Assembly: GCA_028583685.1 (NCBI GenBank)
Contig: JAMXIF010000042.1
Span: forward strand, 19,335,666 to 19,399,665
Direction: 5' to 3'
Source of the DNA: Petaurus breviceps papuanus
Taxonomy: Eukaryota; Chordata; Mammalia; Diprotodontia; Petauridae
Length of the DNA: 64,000 bases
Each line of letters starts with the position of its first letter. The first letter of the stretch is position 1. The notes below the pieces were generated by a model. The model was not told where the DNA came from. It did no database searches and was given only the letters and a program-made list of their open reading frames with translations. Shown one piece after another: positions 11,430 to 20,919 of the stretch. The translations under genes were made by a program, and so were the position numbers.

Positions 11430-12640
11430 TTAGTCCACATTAAAAAAAATAATGAAGAGTCATCCTGGTGTTGCAGCTCCCCTTCCATTATCAGAGCACA
11501 AAGAATTGTCTTTGCTTCATTATTGCTTAATTCCAGAATAAATGTTGCCATCATCCTTTCATAGAATTATGAACTGTGTCTTTATTTACTTGCACAGCAC
11601 AATTTTCAAACATGCGACAGACCATTGCTCATGTTTTTCATTGTCATGGTATTAGGGAAATGTAGCATAGGCTCCAAATTTGCAGCTGCTGTCCAATCAA
11701 TAAGAAGATCACACCATCCGAATAATGCTATGATACGTGACATTCTCTCTTTGGCGGCTCCGTTCCTTGGGACTTCTAAATGCTGTCACCCTGGAAAATG
11801 AGCAGCATTTCTGCTGACAGCTTTGTTTCCTAGTCACCACTTTTAATGAAGCTCTCCCAAAATGAGGTAGGAGATTAAATACGTTTTACGTGCCATATCA
11901 AAACAATGATATTAATGTTATTTGTAACAGCAAGGTTCCAAGCAAATGACAGTGGACTTATATATGCAATACATTTAGTAAAAAAATGGGACTTCCAAAT
12001 GGAATCAGTTTCATGAGTGTCAACATGCCATAGCAATGATATGCAGACTTTATCCTCCACATTTTCTTGACAAGAAAAAAAGTGTGCTTTGGCAGAGTTT
12101 CCAAGTACATCAAATTACTGTCCAAAATGGAATTTATTGCACAGGCAAAAGTTTAGTAAAGAAGGCCCGTAAACTGTAATAAAAGGCTGCTATATCTCCT
12201 TGTTCCCTGGCTTCTAATGTGACAAGGGTATTATTATCCAATATAGCCATAAAGCCTTTTATAGAGAAATTTTTCCCCTTAGCCCTGTTATTTTAATTTG
12301 TGCACAGGTTTGAGTCCAGGCAATTTCCCCCTGCAAGGGCTCTTCTCTAATAGAATTATCTTCCCCCCTCCCCAAGATGGCCTCCAGCCTTCAGTCTACT
12401 GGCCACAGTAGGTCATGATCGTGTGCAAAACCATGGACACCTCCTAGGCAGTCTGCCATTATCTGTGCCAAATACCCTAGTGCCACGCAGTCCCCCAAGT
12501 GTCAGCACAGCTGGTCCCAACTTGAAAAACCGAAGAATTTGGAGAGCTCAGTGAGTTTATTTTTCTCTGCTCGGGTACCTCATTTTCTGAATTCCTCGGT
12601 CTTGTCATAAAGCATCCCTTTTGAGAAAAGGTAAGCCTAA
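11430..12640. other. Repeat-poor block, candidate conserved non-coding DNA
   Basis: About 1.2 kb of high-complexity sequence free of recognisable SINE, LINE or microsatellite DNA, unusual in this repeat-dense window. It contains 'ccaatcaataag' (about 11,693), 'ctttggcggctccg' (about 11,750), 'ttttaatgaagctctcc', 'aagatggcctccag' (about 12,375, YY1-like) and AT-rich homeodomain-type words such as 'atattaatgttatttg'. No open frame of note. Conservation is inferred from the absence of repeats, not shown. Confidence 0.4.
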
Positions 12641-13505
12641 CAGGATTAAATGTAATTTAGAGTCAATAAAGAGAAGTTTGCCATCAGGCAGTATTATAAT
12701 AGATGGTATTATCAGAAGGTATAGGATTTAGAAGGTTTTCAGTGACCCATTCTACTGTAAAAGATGAAATCGTGAGGAAAAGAAATGTCATTCTTAGTCA
12801 GACCCTCTCACTAGTTCCATCATGCAAGCAAATCAATTCGCAGTCCATTAGAGTAGTAAGAGTTGGGTATTATATTTTATGGGGTTGGGCAGGGGGAGAT
12901 ACATTTACAAGAGAACTGAAAACACAACCCAGGATTCTTGGTACAATCTTCTTTATTGCCACTCGAGTGGTAAATAAAATGTTTTCGGTTCTGCATGACA
13001 CTGAAACTTAACGTACAAATGCTACATAAAGCCTCCTGCATGAAAGAATTGCAGCCTGGCTCTCAGCATGGAAGCCCCTAAATCATCACCCACACGTCAG
13101 GGAGCTGGAGCACTCTCCAGAGTCCCTCTCTGCAGGTGTGTCTCTCAGTGTGCCTGTGTCTTGAAGGGGCCATTCTTTACTGAAGACCCCCTCACCATGG
13201 CCGTACAAGGAGTAACATCTTTGATACTTAGCAACTGAACCCTGTAGGAACCCTGGTCAGGTGAGAGAGCAGAGCTCTGTCCTCAGAATGACCAACTCAT
13301 TCTCCTACTCTTCTGCCAACCGACGATCCCCCTTCACCAAATGGTCAGCCTGAGAAAGAGTGGATGACAATTAAAAGAGACAAGGAGGCACCGAGAGCTG
13401 ATTGACTAAAATCCTGTCCTTTGATGATAGGCAGTATGGGAAAAAAAAGAAAAAGAGCTGGTTTGGCCTTGGGCTTCTCTTTTTGAAAGGAGTGTGGCGA
13501 GAAAT
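12641..13505. other. Intergenic DNA, nothing recognised
   Basis: No named repeat and no convincing coding frame. The 102-codon plus-strand frame at 12,703-13,011 resembles no family I know. Confidence 0.45.
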
Positions 13506-13509
13506 TTGC

Positions 13510-14045
13510 CAGTTGTCAAAGTGTTCCATTACCTCACCTCCCTCTACTCCAGTATTCCAGTGGTTCCCTCTCACCTCTGGATCAATTAGAAAGTCTTCTA
13601 TTTGGCATTCACAGCCCTTCATAACCGGCCACTCCTACCTTTCCAGTCATCTTGCACCTTACACCTCACCCCCCACACTCTGCCATTCAGTAACATGGGC
13701 CTCTTTGATGCTCTTTGACCAAGACATTCCGTCTCCTGATTTCAGGCATTTTCCCTAGCTATCTCTCATGCCTGCAATACCCTCCTTCCTCATCTCTGCC
13801 TTCTAGATTCCTTCAAGTTACAGCTGGAGGACTTTCCTATCTACACCTCCTTAATTCTAGTGCCTCCCCTCTGTTGATTATTACCAATTTACCATTTAGA
13901 GAATTTGTACCTGTTTACATGTTTCCTCCTCCATTACACTGTGAACTTTTTGAAAGAATAGGCTTTCAGCTTTCATTGTATCTCCATCATTTTGCACTGT
14001 CTCCAAAGTACAGAGATACTTCACAAATGTTTCTTGACTGATTAT
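13510..14045 (+). repeat. L2-type LINE 3' end
   Basis: 'tattccagtggttccctctc', 'cagcccttcataaccggcca', 'cttcaagttacagctggagg' and 'acactgtgaactttttgaaa', ending 'aaatgtttcttgactgatta', follow the L2 ORF2 end and 3' UTR. Confidence 0.8.
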
Positions 14046-14077
14046 TGCCCGATCTGTCCTTAGAAGTAGGGAGCTCA

Positions 14078-14223
14078 GGGCGGCCAGGTAGCACAGTGAG
14101 TAAGAGCACCAGCTCCAGTGTCGGGATGACCTGGAGATCGAATCCCGGGCTCAGACACTTAGCACCCACCCAGAAAAACCTGGCCGTGTAACCTTGAGCA
14201 AGTTATTTAACCCCAATTGCTTA
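14078..14223 (+). repeat. SINE dimer, first (upstream) monomer
   Basis: A WSINE1-like unit from 'gggcggccaggtagcacag' to 'ccccaattgcttag'. It has 'ctccagtgtcgggatgacc' but also 'cacttagcacccacccagaa', so it mixes features of the two young subfamilies. It lacks its own A-tail and runs straight into a second monomer. The upstream target-site duplication 'agaagtagggagctc' is at 14,062-14,076. Confidence 0.9.
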
Positions 14224-14379
14224 GGGGCGGCCAGGTGGCTCAGCGAGTAAGAGCACCAACTCCAGAGTCGGGATGACCTGGGGATCAAATCTGGGCTCAG
14301 ATACTCAGCACCACACCCAGAAATAACTGGCCGTGTAACCTTGAGCAAGTTACTTAACCCTGATTGCTTTAAAAAAAAA
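14224..14379 (+). repeat. SINE dimer, second (downstream) monomer
   Basis: It begins 'ggggcggccaggtggctcag', has 'actccagagtcgggatgacc' and 'cagcaccacacccagaaata', and ends in an A-run. The downstream copy of the duplication, 'agaagtagggtgctc', at 14,380-14,394 matches 14 of 15 bases with the one before the first monomer. No duplication lies between the monomers, so the two probably inserted together. Confidence 0.9.
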
Positions 14380-14645
14380 AGAAGTAGGGTGCTCCTAGCT
14401 CACTTCCTACCTTGCCTTTCCCCTTAGTCCTCACCTCACCTCTGACTCTGTGGTCCCTTCCTGTCCACTGCAGCATGAGATCTGGGTTCATGAAAGAGGA
14501 GACATAAGAAAGGGAAAGATTGAGAAAATGTCTCTTAAGGGAGGAAATAATCACATTTTAACTTTGAAATGGTTGGATAATGGCAATACAGGTCAGAGAA
14601 ATGTATAAGAAAGTCATCGTCAACTTCAGAGTCTGTGGATTCTCC
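14380..14645. other. Short unique stretch
   Basis: No gene or named repeat seen. Confidence 0.5.
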
Positions 14646-14649
14646 CTCT

Positions 14650-14900
14650 CCATTCCTTTGTGGAGATGGCTGGGGCTTGACAAGGAGAACTGAGTTCTAA
14701 TGCTGCCTCAGACACTGACTTTTGCTTGACCTTGGGCAAGGCATTTAACTTCTTTCAGCCTCAGTTTCTTGACCTACAAAATGGGGATGATTAAAATAGG
14801 TGACCTTATCGGGTCACTGTGAGAATTAAATGAGTTCATGTGGGAAAAATGTTTTACAAGCTTTAAACACTATGTAAACTTCAATTAGTATTATCACTAC
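14650..14900 (+). repeat. MIR/THER-type SINE
   Basis: 'ctgagttctaatgctgcctc', 'gaccttgggcaaggcattta', 'cctcagtttcttgacctaca', 'gtgagaattaaatgagttca' and 'aaacactatgtaaacttc' give most of a MIR unit in order. Confidence 0.85.
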
Positions 14901-15477
14901 TCCTGGGAGGTGTGGTGTGGTGAGGAGACAGCTATGAAAACCTCCATCTGCCATTGGGTGAAGGGGAGATCACCGATCGATAGGCGCTTCCTCAAGCTGA
15001 GTCCCACTCCCTTCTGTTTCTCTAATAATAATGTCTATGACCTATTTTTTCTCCACCCAGAGTTATTCCTATTAACAACAAAATCTAGCTTATGTCTCTC
15101 AAAGGAATTCCCAGGCCTCTACAAGCACCAAAGCTAACCAGAACAATATCCACAAATTTTTATTAATACTACTGAATGGAGAAGCACTTGGTATTCAAGG
15201 CTTTTTAACAAAGCAATAGTCTAGTTATAAGCCCCTCTAGAGTGAGCTCCATTTCCCTCCCCATCCCCAGAGGTTTAGTCAGATACCCAAAAAAAATCAC
15301 AGCCCAGTACCAAATGGAATCCCAAAAGCATGAATGGAAGTGATAACTTAAGTGAAGGGTCAGCATATGTATCTTTCCACTCACCAACTTCCTTCTGAAG
15401 ACCACTCATTCCCTTATTCTGGCATCTATACATCGTTTGTCATTCCCAAACTTTATCTTGGTCTGAACCCTCATCTT
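14901..15477. other. Intergenic DNA, nothing recognised
   Basis: No supported gene or repeat. The frames on both strands are short and featureless. Confidence 0.5.
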
Positions 15478-15640
15478 TTTGTGTGTGTGTTTTGGAGGGG
15501 GGAAGGCAAGGCAATTGGGGTTAAGTGACTTGCCCAAGGTCACACAGTTAGTAAGTGTTAAGTGTCTGAAGCTGGATTTAAACTCAGGTCCTCCTGACTC
15601 CAGGGCCGGTGATCTATTCACTGTGCCACCTACCCGCCCC
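15478..15640 (-). repeat. Marsupial SINE (WSINE1-like), reverse
   Basis: The plus strand reads 'gcaattggggttaagtgact', 'tgcccaaggtcacacag', 'actcaggtcctcctgactcc' and 'ctgtgccacctacccgcccc', the reverse complement of the 'ggcagctaggtggcac' SINE. Short flanking repeats 'catcttt' may be its target-site duplication. Confidence 0.9.
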
Positions 15641-16130
15641 ATCATCATCTTTCAGAATAGCCCCTGAGCTCTCTCATTACCCTCTACATCACCATTAAGC
15701 TTTGAACTTGCCTGAAGCACTCAACTTGGCCCTAGATTTCCTTAGCATGCAGCCAGCAGTGTGGTTCTTTCCCTCAGCAGGTCCCATCTCTTCATGGGCA
15801 TTATAATCAGAAGTCCTTTCTCCACCTCCATATTTCACATGCTTTTTATGGCCCCTGAAAAGTTGAGAGATTGGGCTGATGGGAAAAGAAGTTATTTATA
15901 ACTTTTAAAAGGATGTTTGAGTACTTCTGGTACTTTTTGATGGGGGTATTCAGTATATGCCTATTATACCTGGCCCTCCTGATGTTCTCATGAATATATT
16001 GGAAAGTGTTGGATTATTAAAATCAGATGGCTCAGAACTAGTTGACTTAATAGACCCAAGCAGTGGCAATTAATGAATTGATACCAACCTGTGCTTAATA
16101 AATATCTATTGAACTGAATTGAAATTAAAA
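15641..16130. other. Intergenic DNA, nothing recognised
   Basis: No supported gene. The end ('cttaataaatatctattgaa', about 16,094) may be a decayed LINE tail. Confidence 0.4.
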
Positions 16131-16149
16131 CTAAATCAAGTTCCAAGGA

Positions 16150-16425
16150 GCTTTGTCTTTGACCCCATTATGTTCAACATCTCTATTGATGACTCTGATG
16201 AGGATATAGATGGGAAGAATGAATGGCTGACTCTAATAAAATCACGCTTAATAGAGATAAATGTCAAGTTAAGTCTTGAGTTCATAAAAGTCAAATAGAC
16301 AAGTAGAGCATTAGGAAAATGTGAAGAGAAAGCAGTTCACTTGAAAAAGGGTAGGCAATTTTAGTAGGCTACAAACCCAATAAGAGCAAGCTGGGTGCTA
16401 TGGCACCCAAAATAGCTAATTCAAC
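16150..16425 (+). repeat. L3/CR1-type LINE, reverse transcriptase fragment
   Basis: Plus-strand sense matches the CR1/L3 ORF2 region that normally reads FNIFI-DLDEDIDG. Here a frame gives 'MFNISIDDSDEDIDG', followed by 'taatagagataaatgtcaag' and 'cagttcacttgaaaaagg'. The FADDTKL core that should follow has been lost by deletion. Confidence 0.65.
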
Positions 16426-16445
16426 CTAAGAACAGAGAAGGAGGA

Positions 16446-16454
16446 GTGGTAGTG

Positions 16455-16510
<56 letters not shown>

Positions 16511-16631
16511 GGTAGTAGTAGTAGCAGTAGTAGTAGTAGTAGTGGTGGTGGTGGTGGTGGTAGTGGTGGTGGTGGTGGTGGTGGTGGTAGTAGCAGTAGT
16601 AGTAGTAGTGGTGGTGGTGGTGGTGGTGATG

Positions 16632-16669
<38 letters not shown>

Positions 16670-16677
16670 GGTGGTAT
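16446..16677. repeat. TAG/TGG trinucleotide array
   Basis: About 230 bp of alternating blocks of tag and tgg units with a few agc. Long open frames (poly-Val on one strand; poly-Tyr and His on the other) are artefacts of the 3-bp period. Confidence 0.97.
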
Positions 16678-16794
16678 GATCTACTACAATGCATCATCAT
16701 GGTCCATAGGTGACCCCAGTTTTTCATATTTATGCCATAAATGCACAAATTATATTTCAGTTATTTGAGAGGTTTTGTTGTTGTTGTAGAGATA

Positions 16795-16985
16795 ATAATC
16801 TTGGGATTTCAAAATGGAAGGGACCTTAAAAATCCTGTGATCTAATATGTTAATTTTATACATTTGGAAACTGAGACCAAGAACCCAGTTATATAAAGTC
16901 ACACAACCACTAAGTAGCAGAGCAAGGATTCAAACCAAGGTCTTCTTACTTGAAATCTGCTGTTTTTCCAAATACATCAGACATC
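16795..16985 (-). repeat. MIR-type SINE, reverse
   Basis: 'atttggaaactgagaccaag', 'agtcacacaaccactaagta' and 'caaaccaaggtcttcttact' are antisense MIR core words, strongly diverged. Confidence 0.6.
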
Positions 16986-16989
16986 ACCA

Positions 16990-17135
16990 TACTGTGACTC
17001 GGTAAACGTGGGGTAGAGTTCCATTTCTGCTGCCATTATTTTTCTCATTTTCTCCACTTGTAATTTAGAAGGTGATTGAATTAAATGGTCTCTAAGGTCC
17101 CTTCTGATCTAATCATCTATGTATCTGGTGGAAGA
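16990..17135 (+). repeat. MIR/THER-type SINE 3' part
   Basis: 'ttttctcattttctccactt', 'gattgaattaaatggtctct' and 'aaggtcccttctgatc' match the tail shared by THER/MIR-type SINEs in this window (compare 46,960-47,030). Confidence 0.5.
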
Positions 17136-17167
17136 AACTGTGTGAGCAGTCACCAAAGAAACAGGTC

Positions 17168-17470
17168 AGGGTGGAGAATCTGTGGCCTTGAGGCCACATG
17201 AGGCCTTCTAGATCCTTTGAAATTCAGTCAAAAGGCCACAGTGGGGGCAGCTAGGTAGCACAGTGAGTAAGAGCACTGGCCCCAGAGTCGGGATGACCTG
17301 TGATCAAATCCGGGCTCAGACACTTAGCACCCACCCAGAAACACCTGGCCGTGTAACCGTGAGCAAATTACTTAACCCCAAATGCTTTAAAAAAAAAAAG
17401 GCCACAGTGAAGAATCTAGAAGACCACATGTGGTCTCAAGGCTGCAGGTTCCCATCCCTGAAACAGTCCC
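17168..17470. mobile_element. hAT-type MITE split by a SINE
   Basis: The left half (17,168-17,243) has 'ggtggagaatctgtggcctt', 'gaggccacatgaggccttct' and 'cagtcaaaaggccacagtg'. The right half (17,397-17,470) has 'gaccacatgtggtctcaagg' and 'ctgcaggttcccatccctg', the inverted counterpart. Together they form the same palindromic MITE family as 6,253-6,397, interrupted by a later SINE. Confidence 0.8.
17244..17396 (+). repeat. Young SINE inserted in the hAT MITE
   Basis: It starts 'ggggcagctaggtagcacag' and has 'ccccagagtcgggatgacct', 'cacttagcacccacccagaa' and an A-tail. It is flanked by a perfect 13-bp duplication, 'aaaggccacagtg' (17,231-17,243 and 17,397-17,409), which is itself MITE sequence. 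The insertion therefore postdates the MITE. Confidence 0.93.
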
Positions 17471-17589
17471 TGAAGCTTCTCCATTTCCAGTCTTGACTGT
17501 CCAACCACCTTGCACATTTCACCTATCTATATGGGGGGAAGTGGCTGGAAAGAGTGGCATTGTTATCTCAGGAGGAAAATATTCAAGTG

Positions 17590-17740
17590 TCAGTCACCAA
17601 CAATTCTGGTAGAGGTTGATCATCTGTAGAATGAGGAGAATAATAACACCTACCTCCCAGAGTTGCTGTGAGGAATAAATTAAATAGTATTTATAATGTG
17701 CTTTGCAGACAAAGTGCTATCTAAATACTAGCTACTGGTA
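17590..17740 (+). repeat. MIR 3' half
   Basis: 'gatcatctgtagaatgagga', 'acacctacctcccagagttg', 'ctgtgaggaataaattaaat' and 'aagtgctatctaaatactag' are the distal half of a MIR. Confidence 0.75.
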
Positions 17741-18140
17741 CTGTGAGAGGAAAAAATGAGATAGCATAGGTTAAAGCTCTTTGAAAATTTGAAGGTAAAT
17801 AAATGCTATATATTATTGTTATCTGGTTTAGAAATAGTACTATGAGGAAAAATGTAAGGATTTAGCATCTTTTATTGTGTGAAGAAAACTGTTCGGTTGC
17901 TTGAGCATCTTGTTTTAGTTCAAATTATGCTAAAAGATAGCAATCTAGAACTTTTAAAAAATAGATCTTAGCACCCCTTGACACCTTGGGAGAAGCCCTA
18001 AGTGAGAGAATTAGAAACAGGTGGTCCAAGCTGTGATCCTTATGGATCCCTCCTTTTTTAAAGGTAATAAGGGGAAAGAGGAAGGGTGTAAAGAAGGAAG
18101 GAAAGGAAGGAGGTTCTCTTGGCTTCTCCCTTCTCCATTT
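17741..18140. other. Intergenic DNA, nothing recognised
   Basis: No supported feature. A small purine-rich stretch lies near 18,070-18,115. Confidence 0.5.
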
Positions 18141-18144
18141 CTCC

Positions 18145-19150
18145 TCCATCCAAAGTATGACCATACCCTAATTATTTCCTCCTTGCATTCTTCCCATTCT
18201 CACTGCCACTCCCTAGCTTGGCTCTTTATCACTTCATACCTGTATTAGTCCTTATACAAGCTGGTGAACTCTCCTTCATTCTCTACATTCTAAATCAAAC
18301 TGCACACTATTGCCATATTAATCATTATGTCATGTCACTTCTCAAAGTCCTTCAGTGGCTGAGTCCCTAACGCCTATGGGGTAAAATCCAAATAGCTTAG
18401 CTTGACAGTCAAAGCCCTCCACAATCTGACTCCCATCTACCTTTCTTATGTGAATCCTTGTTTGAATCCTCTGTGTTTAGCAAAATTGATCCCACCCTCC
18501 CCCAAATTAGTCCTCAAAGATGTTTCATGTTCTCCTTCCTTAGCATCATTACTGATGTTTTATCCCTGACCTGGAAGGTTCCTTTTTACTTCAGTCCTTT
18601 CTACCCATTCTCAACTTAACTTCCTCCCTCATTTGAATGTGTTATGTGGGTTGATGTCCCTTGCACTATGTCTCATATCTCTGTGCCTTGGCACTAGCTG
18701 CCCCCATGCCTGAAATGCTTTTCCTCCCTACTACTGCCTGTTAGTTACCCTGACTTCCTTTAGGATCCAGATCAGTTTTCACCTTGGATAAAAGTCCTTT
18801 CCCAAGCCTCCCAAGACTACTTTCGCTCTACTCTGTATATATCTCATATACCTAACTGTTTATGTGTTCTCTATCCCTTTAGAATGTAAGCTTCTTGAGG
18901 GCAATAACTATTTTTGCTGTTCTTTGTATCCCAGAGTTTATCAAGATGCCTGGCACATAATAAGTGTTTAATTAATGTCCATTGACTGACTGATTACAGC
19001 TCATTTTCTCCATTCTTCAGGCTCCTACTCAAATATCACTTCTGTAAAGACAATTCTCGCCTTCCTGACTGCCTCCAGCTTCGTGGAATCTCACTTTAAC
19101 TCCACTCATTTGGCATTTCTATACAGCCTTGAATTGTTATCTTTTCAGCT
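18145..19150 (+). repeat. L2-type LINE copies, at least two joined fragments
   Basis: 18,145-18,580 carries the ORF2 end ('aaagtccttcagtggctgag', 'caaagccctccacaatctga'). 18,640-18,985 carries the tail ('gaatgtaagcttcttgaggg', 'gatgcctggcacataataag', 'ttgactgactgattac'). A further fragment begins at about 19,000 ('tactcaaatatcacttctgt'). The repeated order of parts shows more than one insertion or an internal duplication. Confidence 0.75.
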
Positions 19151-19229
19151 GTGTGTGCCTTCTCATGCTACAAGCCTAGTATATATATATATACCAGTGA
19201 TAGTCTTTTTCCATTAATGTGTCCTGAGA

Positions 19230-19402
19230 CTCAGCTCCCTGGTGCCTCCTTCTGGTTTTTCATCGTCACCACTTCTCTTGAATGAAATGTAACAAGATAC
19301 TTAGGACACAGACAAAATGAATTAACAGCCCCTGCCCTCAATGAGCTTGTAGTCGACTAGGGAAATATAACATTTAACTGGATAAGTAAACATAGATAAT
19401 TT
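19230..19402 (+). repeat. Old interspersed repeat, left part
   Basis: 'cagcccctgccctcaatgag' and 'cttgtagtcgactagggaaa' belong to an old mammalian interspersed repeat I cannot name with confidence. The same family recurs at 25,330-25,690 and 26,380-26,700. Here it is split by a SINE. Confidence 0.4.
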
Positions 19403-19570
19403 TTTTCTTTTTTTTTTATTTAAGCAATCGGGGTTAAGTAACTTGCTCAAGGTTACATGGCCAGTTATTATTTCTGGGTGTGGTGCTGAGTATCTGAGCC
19501 CGGATTTGATCCAGGTCATCCTGACACTGGAACCAGTGCTCTTACTCTCTGAGCCACCTGGCCACCCCTG
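19403..19570 (-). repeat. Young WSINE1-like SINE, reverse
   Basis: The plus strand shows a T-run, 'aagcaatcggggttaagtaa', 'cttgctcaaggttacatggc' and 'gagccacctggccacccc'. It is flanked by a perfect 15-bp duplication, 'aaacatagataattt' (19,388-19,402 and 19,571-19,585). Confidence 0.93.
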
Positions 19571-19585
19571 AAACATAGATAATTT

Positions 19586-19968
19586 AAGGGAGGAGAGACC
19601 ATTATCAGAAAAGGCTTTCTATATGAAATGGCACGTTAATTGAACCTCGAAGAAAGTTGAGAATTCTAAGAAGTGAAAATGAAGATGGGGTTCATTCCAA
19701 ACATATCAGACAGCTGTTTCAAAGGCATGGAGAACGCAAAAGAAATACTGAGCCTGGGAAACAGCAAAAAGGCCAATCTGAATCGAATGAAAACTATGTG
19801 GATAGAAGAACATGAAATAAGTAAGAAAAGGTAGAATGGGATGCACTTAAGAAAGACTTTGAATGCCAGAGGAGTCCATAATTTTTTTCCTAGAAGCAAT
19901 AAGAAGTCATTAGTAATTCTTCAGTAGGAAAGTGACATAACTAGATATGTGCTTTAGAAAGATTAAAA
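19586..19968 (+). repeat. Old interspersed repeat, right part
   Basis: It continues the element interrupted at 19,403: 'caaaggcatggagaacgcaa', 'gactttgaatgccagaggag' and 'aatgggatgcacttaagaaa' fit the 'recovered, weighed and grouped' layout of the same family at 25.5 and 26.4 kb. Its class is uncertain. Confidence 0.35.
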
Positions 19969-19969
19969 G

Positions 19970-20111
19970 ATGGTGCACTTAAGTGGTACAGTGCATACAG
20001 CACCAGCCCTGAAGTCAGGGGATCTGAGTTCAAATGTTCAAATCCAGTCTCAGACATTTACTAACTGTGTAACCCTGGGCGAGTCACTTATCCCCAATTG
20101 CTCAAAAAAAA
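19970..20111 (+). repeat. Marsupial SINE (older WSINE1-like subfamily)
   Basis: 'agtggtacagtgcatacagc', 'accagccctgaagtcagggg' and 'gtaaccctgggcgagtcact', then an A-tail. It is flanked by the 10-bp duplication 'agattaaaag' (19,960-19,969 and 20,112-20,121). Confidence 0.88.
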
Positions 20112-20269
20112 AGATTAAAAGGTACAAAAATATTAGAGAACAAAGATACTGCAAGCAGGTAGAAGGTAATGCTCAATGGCCAATGAGGATCAGAAATCAT
20201 ATGCAGAAGTCAGGGCAAAACAAATAAGACTATTTTCAAGAAGGCCTGATGAAGCATTCCAAATGAAAA

Positions 20270-20465
20270 TGACCCCCTCCAGAAACATGGAATGGTGAAT
20301 TTGGAGTCAGAAGACACAACTTACAGACCTGTCATTTATTTGCCTGTGACACTGGTTAAAGGGCCTTCATATGTCTGGGTCTGAATCCTCATCTATAAAA
20401 TGTGAGGGATGAAATAGAGGCCCATTAAAGGTCCTCTCCAGCTCAAATCCTATGATCACATAATG
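20270..20465 (+). repeat. MIR/THER-type SINE
   Basis: 'gaatttggagtcagaagaca', 'cctcatctataaaatgtgag' and 'ggtcctctccagctcaaatc' follow the MIR order in decayed form. Confidence 0.7.
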
Positions 20466-20489
20466 ACAGGAGCCAAGAAAAAGTTTCTA

Positions 20490-20750
20490 AAAAGAAATAA
20501 TAGATAATATTTATATAGGTGCATGTAGATTCACAAAGCATTTTACATATATATTATCTCATTTGATCAACAATTGTGATTTACGTGCTATCATTATCCC
20601 CATTTTGAAAATGAGGAAACTAAAACTAAGACAAGCTAATGACTACCTCAGGGTCATACAGCTAGTAGAAGTCTCAGGCTGGATATGAACTCAGATCTTC
20701 CTGATTCCAAGCTCAGCACTTCATCCATTAAGTCACCTCTGCACCTACAT
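20490..20750 (-). repeat. MIR/THER-type SINE, reverse
   Basis: 'attatctcatttgatcaaca', 'tgaggaaactaaaactaaga', 'agggtcatacagctagtaga' and 'actcagatcttcctgattcc' form an antisense MIR-type unit. Confidence 0.8.
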
Positions 20751-20919
20751 AAGAAGAGTGAAATTTAAGAATTCTTCATGTGGAATAATGACATGCTAGC
20801 ATATTAACAGGTGGCAAATGCTGTCTAACCCTCTCATATCAGTCCCCCACTCCCTCCCCTCTTTCAGACATGACCTATAATTATTCTAAAGGCCACTATA
20901 AAGTTTTAGCTTTCTTAAA

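Noticed and set aside
16416-16748. Tyr/His-rich and poly-Val proteins
   Set aside because: Direct translation of a TAG/TGG trinucleotide array.
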